Below are positions 58,714-60,155 of a stretch of 60,155 nt of DNA, piece by piece. This DNA is from Acidobacteriaceae bacterium (GTDB lineage: Bacteria; Acidobacteriota; Terriglobia; Terriglobales; Acidobacteriaceae). A model generated the notes under the pieces. That model searched no databases, had not been told where the DNA came from, and saw only the letters and a program-made list of their open reading frames with translations. The stretch's first letter is position 1; each line of letters starts with the position of its first letter. Where the stretch lies: positions 1 to 60,155 of the forward strand of contig PLGM01000189.1 of the NCBI GenBank assembly GCA_003139795.1, written 5' to 3'. The translations under genes and the position numbers were made by a program.

Positions 58714-59778
58714 CTAAATCAACTCTTCATCGGCGCAGACGGCGACTTTGCCGCACTTGCCGGAGGCCATAAGCGCATAGGCGTCGGCGGCGCGGTCGAG
58801 CGGGAACCTGTGGGTGATGATGTCGGCTGGATGAAGGTTCCAGCGGACCAGGCGCTCGACCAACTCCTCCATCAACCAAGTCGACGTGACCCACGATCCG
58901 TAAAGTGTCTTCTGATCGTGAATGAGGTCGGCAGATGGATTGAATTCGACTGTGCCGCCTTCGCCGAGGAAGACGATCTTTCCCCACTTGCGGGTGGCGC
59001 GTATGGCGGTGGCGCGGGCGGCGTGGTGAGCCGAGCAATCAACCGCGCGCTCGACGCCCAAGCCGCCGGTGAGTTCTCTGACTTGCTGGACATTGTCGGG
59101 CCCCGAGGCCAGGACCGCGTCGCAGAGACCGAGGTCGATGGCGATCTTCATGCGCTCGGGGATCACATCGATGCCGATGATCTTGTTGGCGCCGAGCTTG
59201 CGGCAGAGCGCGCCGGTGGCGAGGCCGACGGGCCCCAGGCCGGTGATGAGCACGGCGTGATTTCCATCGATGGCGATTTTTGCGAGGCCCTCATAGACGG
59301 TGCCGAATCCGCAGGCTACCTGCGCGCCATCGGCAAAGGAAAGCTCGGCGGGGAGGGCGATGAGATCCTTCTCTTCGGCGATCATGTATTCGGCCATGCC
59401 GCCGTCGCGCTGCCAACCGTAGGCGCGGCGATACTTCTGGCTGGTGCAGGAGATCATGTAGCCGCGGCGGCAATCGTTGCAGACTCCGCAGCCGGAGATG
59501 TGGTAAACGATGACGCGATCGCCGGCGAGGAAGCGGCGGCAGCCTTCGCCGGCGGCGACGATCTGGCCGCAAGGCTCGTGGCCGGCAATGACTCCCTGAT
59601 AGCCTTCAGGGCCTTTGCCGAGGTGCTCGTGATAGATGCAGCGAATGTCCGAGCCGCAGATGGTGGAGGCCTTGATGCGAAGGAGAACTTCTCCATGGCC
59701 CGGGGACGGCACGGGCACGGTGCGCAGTTCGACGGTCGAGTTTCCGGGCAGGAACGCGGCGGTCATGGTTTCGTTCAT
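58714..59778 (-). CDS. Zinc-dependent alcohol dehydrogenase, threonine/sorbitol dehydrogenase-like
   Basis: A 354-residue MDR enzyme with a full zinc set: catalytic Cys in ASTICGSDIR, His-Glu in IAGHEPCG, and the structural four-cysteine lobe CGVCNDCRRGYMISC. The Rossmann motif is LITGLGPVGLATGALC, and IGIDVIPERM marks NAD preference through the Asp. It likely oxidises a secondary alcohol of a sugar. Near GH29, FucU and an aldo/keto reductase it may oxidise L-fucose or a later polyol/lactone-derived intermediate. GGAG precedes the ATG at 59778; an upstream reading of 43 residues is not conserved-looking and is rejected. Confidence 0.88.
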   Translation of the reverse strand: MNETMTAAFLPGNSTVELRTVPVPSPGHGEVLLRIKASTICGSDIRCIYHEHLGKGPEGYQGVIAGHEPCGQIVAAGEGCRRFLAGDRVIVYHISGCGVCNDCRRGYMISCTSQKYRRAYGWQRDGGMAEYMIAEEKDLIALPAELSFADGAQVACGFGTVYEGLAKIAIDGNHAVLITGLGPVGLATGALCRKLGANKIIGIDVIPERMKIAIDLGLCDAVLASGPDNVQQVRELTGGLGVERAVDCSAHHAARATAIRATRKWGKIVFLGEGGTVEFNPSADLIHDQKTLYGSWVTSTWLMEELVERLVRWNLHPADIITHRFPLDRAADAYALMASGKCGKVAVCADEELI

Positions 59779-59843
59779 TTTTCTGCTCCAGCCATTTGAA
59801 TTGCATATTCGTCCGGTTGAGTGGACGGTGTGCCATCGCCTTG

Positions 59844-60155
59844 TTACGGCGGCGTAATTTCTCCGTGGATGTCCCAGAGGCTTTCCCAGGTCTGGCCGTC
59901 CTTCCACAGGAAGACCTGGCCTTTGACCAGGCGGCAGTTGCGGTCGATGGCGGCGATCTGGCGCATTTCTTCTTCAGTGAGCGGATCGCCGGCCGCGGCC
60001 TGTAGATTGGCAAGGTAATTGCGCGGGTTGACGGAAAACGGAATGGGCGTCTGGCCGCGCTGGACGGCCCACTTGATGCAGACTACCGCGGGATGGACCC
60101 CATGGCTCCGGGCAATCGTGACGATGACCGGATCTTCGGTGGGCGCGGTGTCTTC
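59844..60155 (-). CDS. Aldo/keto reductase, C-terminal part (cut by window edge)
   Basis: The last 103 residues of a classical aldo/keto reductase run off the right edge. Visible pieces are VIVTIARSHGVHPAVVCIKW, AVQRGQTPIPFSVNPRNY (the K-S/N cofactor loop appears as FSVN), PLTEEEMRQIAAIDRN, and the end LWDIHGEI. The frame is open to the edge with no start. It lies 65 bases before the zinc dehydrogenase and is probably co-transcribed. Such enzymes reduce or oxidise aldoses with NADP(H); in this locus L-fucose dehydrogenase is possible. The catalytic Asp-Tyr-Lys-His part is outside the window. Confidence 0.8.
   Translation of the reverse strand, partial: EDTAPTEDPVIVTIARSHGVHPAVVCIKWAVQRGQTPIPFSVNPRNYLANLQAAAGDPLTEEEMRQIAAIDRNCRLVKGQVFLWKDGQTWESLWDIHGEITPP

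Noticed and set aside
1-60155. tRNA, rRNA, riboswitch, phage or intact insertion sequence
   Set aside because: None was recognised in the intergenic regions on either strand; the only mobile trace is the group II intron end.

Overview
The window looks like chromosomal DNA of an acidobacterium (Acidobacteriota, Acidobacteriaceae-like). The reasons are its high G+C, two very large Oar-type TonB-dependent receptors with an N-terminal carboxypeptidase-regulatory-like domain, many Tat- or Sec-exported sugar enzymes, a secreted TPR-CHAT protein and short dispersed hairpin/GGGGCACCC repeats. This assignment is inference from gene content; no rRNA or tRNA is visible.

Layout. 1-6.5 kb: assorted metabolic genes (NTF2-like protein, class I methyltransferase, zinc-less MDR reductase, two NAD(P) dehydrogenases, a Phd-like antitoxin) and a decayed stretch with a threonine synthase remnant and the 3' end of a group II intron. 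6.5-14.1 kb: a 1205-residue TPR-CHAT protein and a TonB-dependent receptor whose promoter holds an IscR/Rrf2-type palindrome. 14.2-29.8 kb: thirteen same-strand genes for pectin/hexuronate use, in transcription order TIM-barrel epimerase, Gfo/Idh/MocA, TIM-barrel epimerase, uxaC, ExuT-like MFS, LarA-like racemase, SDR, gnd, ROK regulator, rhaM, GH28 polygalacturonase, uxaE, kduD, headed by a promoter with a palindromic operator. 29.9-33.1 kb: a chemotaxis pair (CheY, MCP) with a CheA-like remnant, then an endonuclease III-related glycosylase coupled to a small TPR protein. 33.1-46.7 kb: a second same-strand glycan locus (TonB receptor, CutC, DeoR, GH38, sugar-porter MFS, GH18, GH29) that looks suited to fucosylated, mannose-rich N-glycans. 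46.8-54.5 kb: a flagellar cluster (motB, motA, flbD divergent from fliC, fliD, fliS) with two divergent FliA-type promoters. 54.5-60.2 kb: an ABC exporter and an L-fucose locus (GH29, RbsD/FucU, Zn-alcohol dehydrogenase, truncated aldo/keto reductase).

How the genes fit. GH28 and KduD act on pectin fragments, ExuT imports hexuronate, UxaC makes tagaturonate and UxaE makes fructuronate. The neighbouring SDR, LarA homologue and Gnd suggest an unusual continuation: reduction to D-mannonate, C2 epimerisation to D-gluconate by a nickel-pincer enzyme, and entry to the pentose phosphate route through 6-phosphogluconate. This is the most interesting hypothesis in the window. It rests on conserved LarA ligand residues and gene order, not on any experiment.
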